This document shows, piece after piece, positions 63,801-64,000 of a stretch of 64,000 bases of DNA. Each line of letters starts with the position of its first letter. Position 1 is the first letter of the stretch. Where the stretch lies: assembly GCF_008831285.2 (NCBI RefSeq), contig NC_045138.2, positions 35,951,115-36,015,114 of the forward strand, given 5' to 3'. A program made the translations under genes and the position numbers. The notes beneath the pieces are model-generated. The model was not told where the DNA came from, did not search any database, and saw nothing but the letters and a program-made list of their open reading frames with translations. This stretch comes from Nymphaea colorata (lineage: Eukaryota; Streptophyta; Magnoliopsida; Nymphaeales; Nymphaeaceae).

Positions 63801-64000
63801 AGTGGAAGATTGATAAAACTTCTCTTTGGCAGGATGAATTCTAGAAAGCTATTGCTGAAACAACCACCACGAAAAATGCCCTGCATCAAGCATAATAGAT
63901 CCTAATAATAACTTTTGACTGTAACGGTTCGGAATTTTGAGAAGTCTGCTGATATATGCTACCAAAAAACAAATAGGAAATGGGATAAGAAGAAACGTGC
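60839..64000. other. UBC upstream region and right-end spacer
   Basis: The UBC promoter and 5' UTR lie just right of 60838. The plus-strand frame open at 60781-61389 is antisense to this leader and Lys/Ser-rich, without domains. Pyrimidine microsatellites occur near 61330-61370 and 61580-61600. No gene, tRNA or mobile element is recognised through to 64000. Confidence 0.45.
62290..62560 (+). repeat. Imperfect tandem repeat of about 115 bases
   Basis: About 2.4 diverged units. Shared features are TGGTGGAA...CAATGCATAAACCACTGAA, TTTTTGTCCAGTGTTTGT and GGTGGAACACCATGTTTGCA, with matching TTTCTGTCCAGTGTTAGTGT and AGGAACACCACCTTTGCGCA in the next units. Confidence 0.6.

Overview
The window is nuclear DNA of a flowering plant. 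It carries plant-type terpene synthases, many-intron housekeeping genes of plant type, Ty1/copia retrotransposons, a tRNA-derived SINE and a decayed plastid tRNA. I cannot name the species. AT-rich spacers, long introns and the non-grass look of the genes suggest a dicot, magnoliid or early-diverging angiosperm (inference).

Left half, about 5.6-32.4 kb, is a decaying terpene synthase (TPS) cluster. Two plus-strand genes have clean six-exon models: TPS1 (5690-8711, 520 aa) and TPS2 (28127-32397, 542 aa). Both resemble the TPS-g subfamily: no RRx8W motif, RNQP in place of the usual RDR region, intact DDxxD and NSE/DTE metal motifs. That family typically makes acyclic terpene alcohols such as linalool or nerolidol. 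Between them lies a third TPS of a different type on the minus strand (24847 down to 13089). It is a pseudogene interrupted by two copia elements. One (13213-18565) sits in its last exon, and the other (19352-23401) lies where the DDxxD exon should be. A fourth TPS piece (26.1-27.3 kb) is a broken partial copy of a TPS1-like gene, fused to a dispersed repeat. A TIR transposon with a PIF/Harbinger-like transposase remnant and a PPR gene fragment lies at 9.9-12.4 kb. The first 5 kb is mostly a diverged segmental duplication of repeats.

Right half, about 37.3-60.8 kb, holds three conserved housekeeping genes whose exons join in frame over their full length. They are the nucleoporin Aladin (minus, 37304-42778, 14 exons, 439 aa, with a U12-type AT-AC intron), a phosphatidate cytidylyltransferase (plus, 48116-53069, 11 coding exons, 427 aa, two GC-AG introns, a SINE in intron 1) and a UBE2H-like ubiquitin-conjugating enzyme (minus, 55025-60838, 6 exons, 185 aa, a plastid trnL-CAA relic in intron 2). 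They have no functional link with the TPS cluster. The spaces 32.4-37.3, 42.8-44.6, 53.1-55.0 and 60.8-64.0 kb contain no gene I can identify, only weak fragments and short tandem repeats.

All exon models were read by eye from splice signals, reading frame and family knowledge. No alignment or database search was run.
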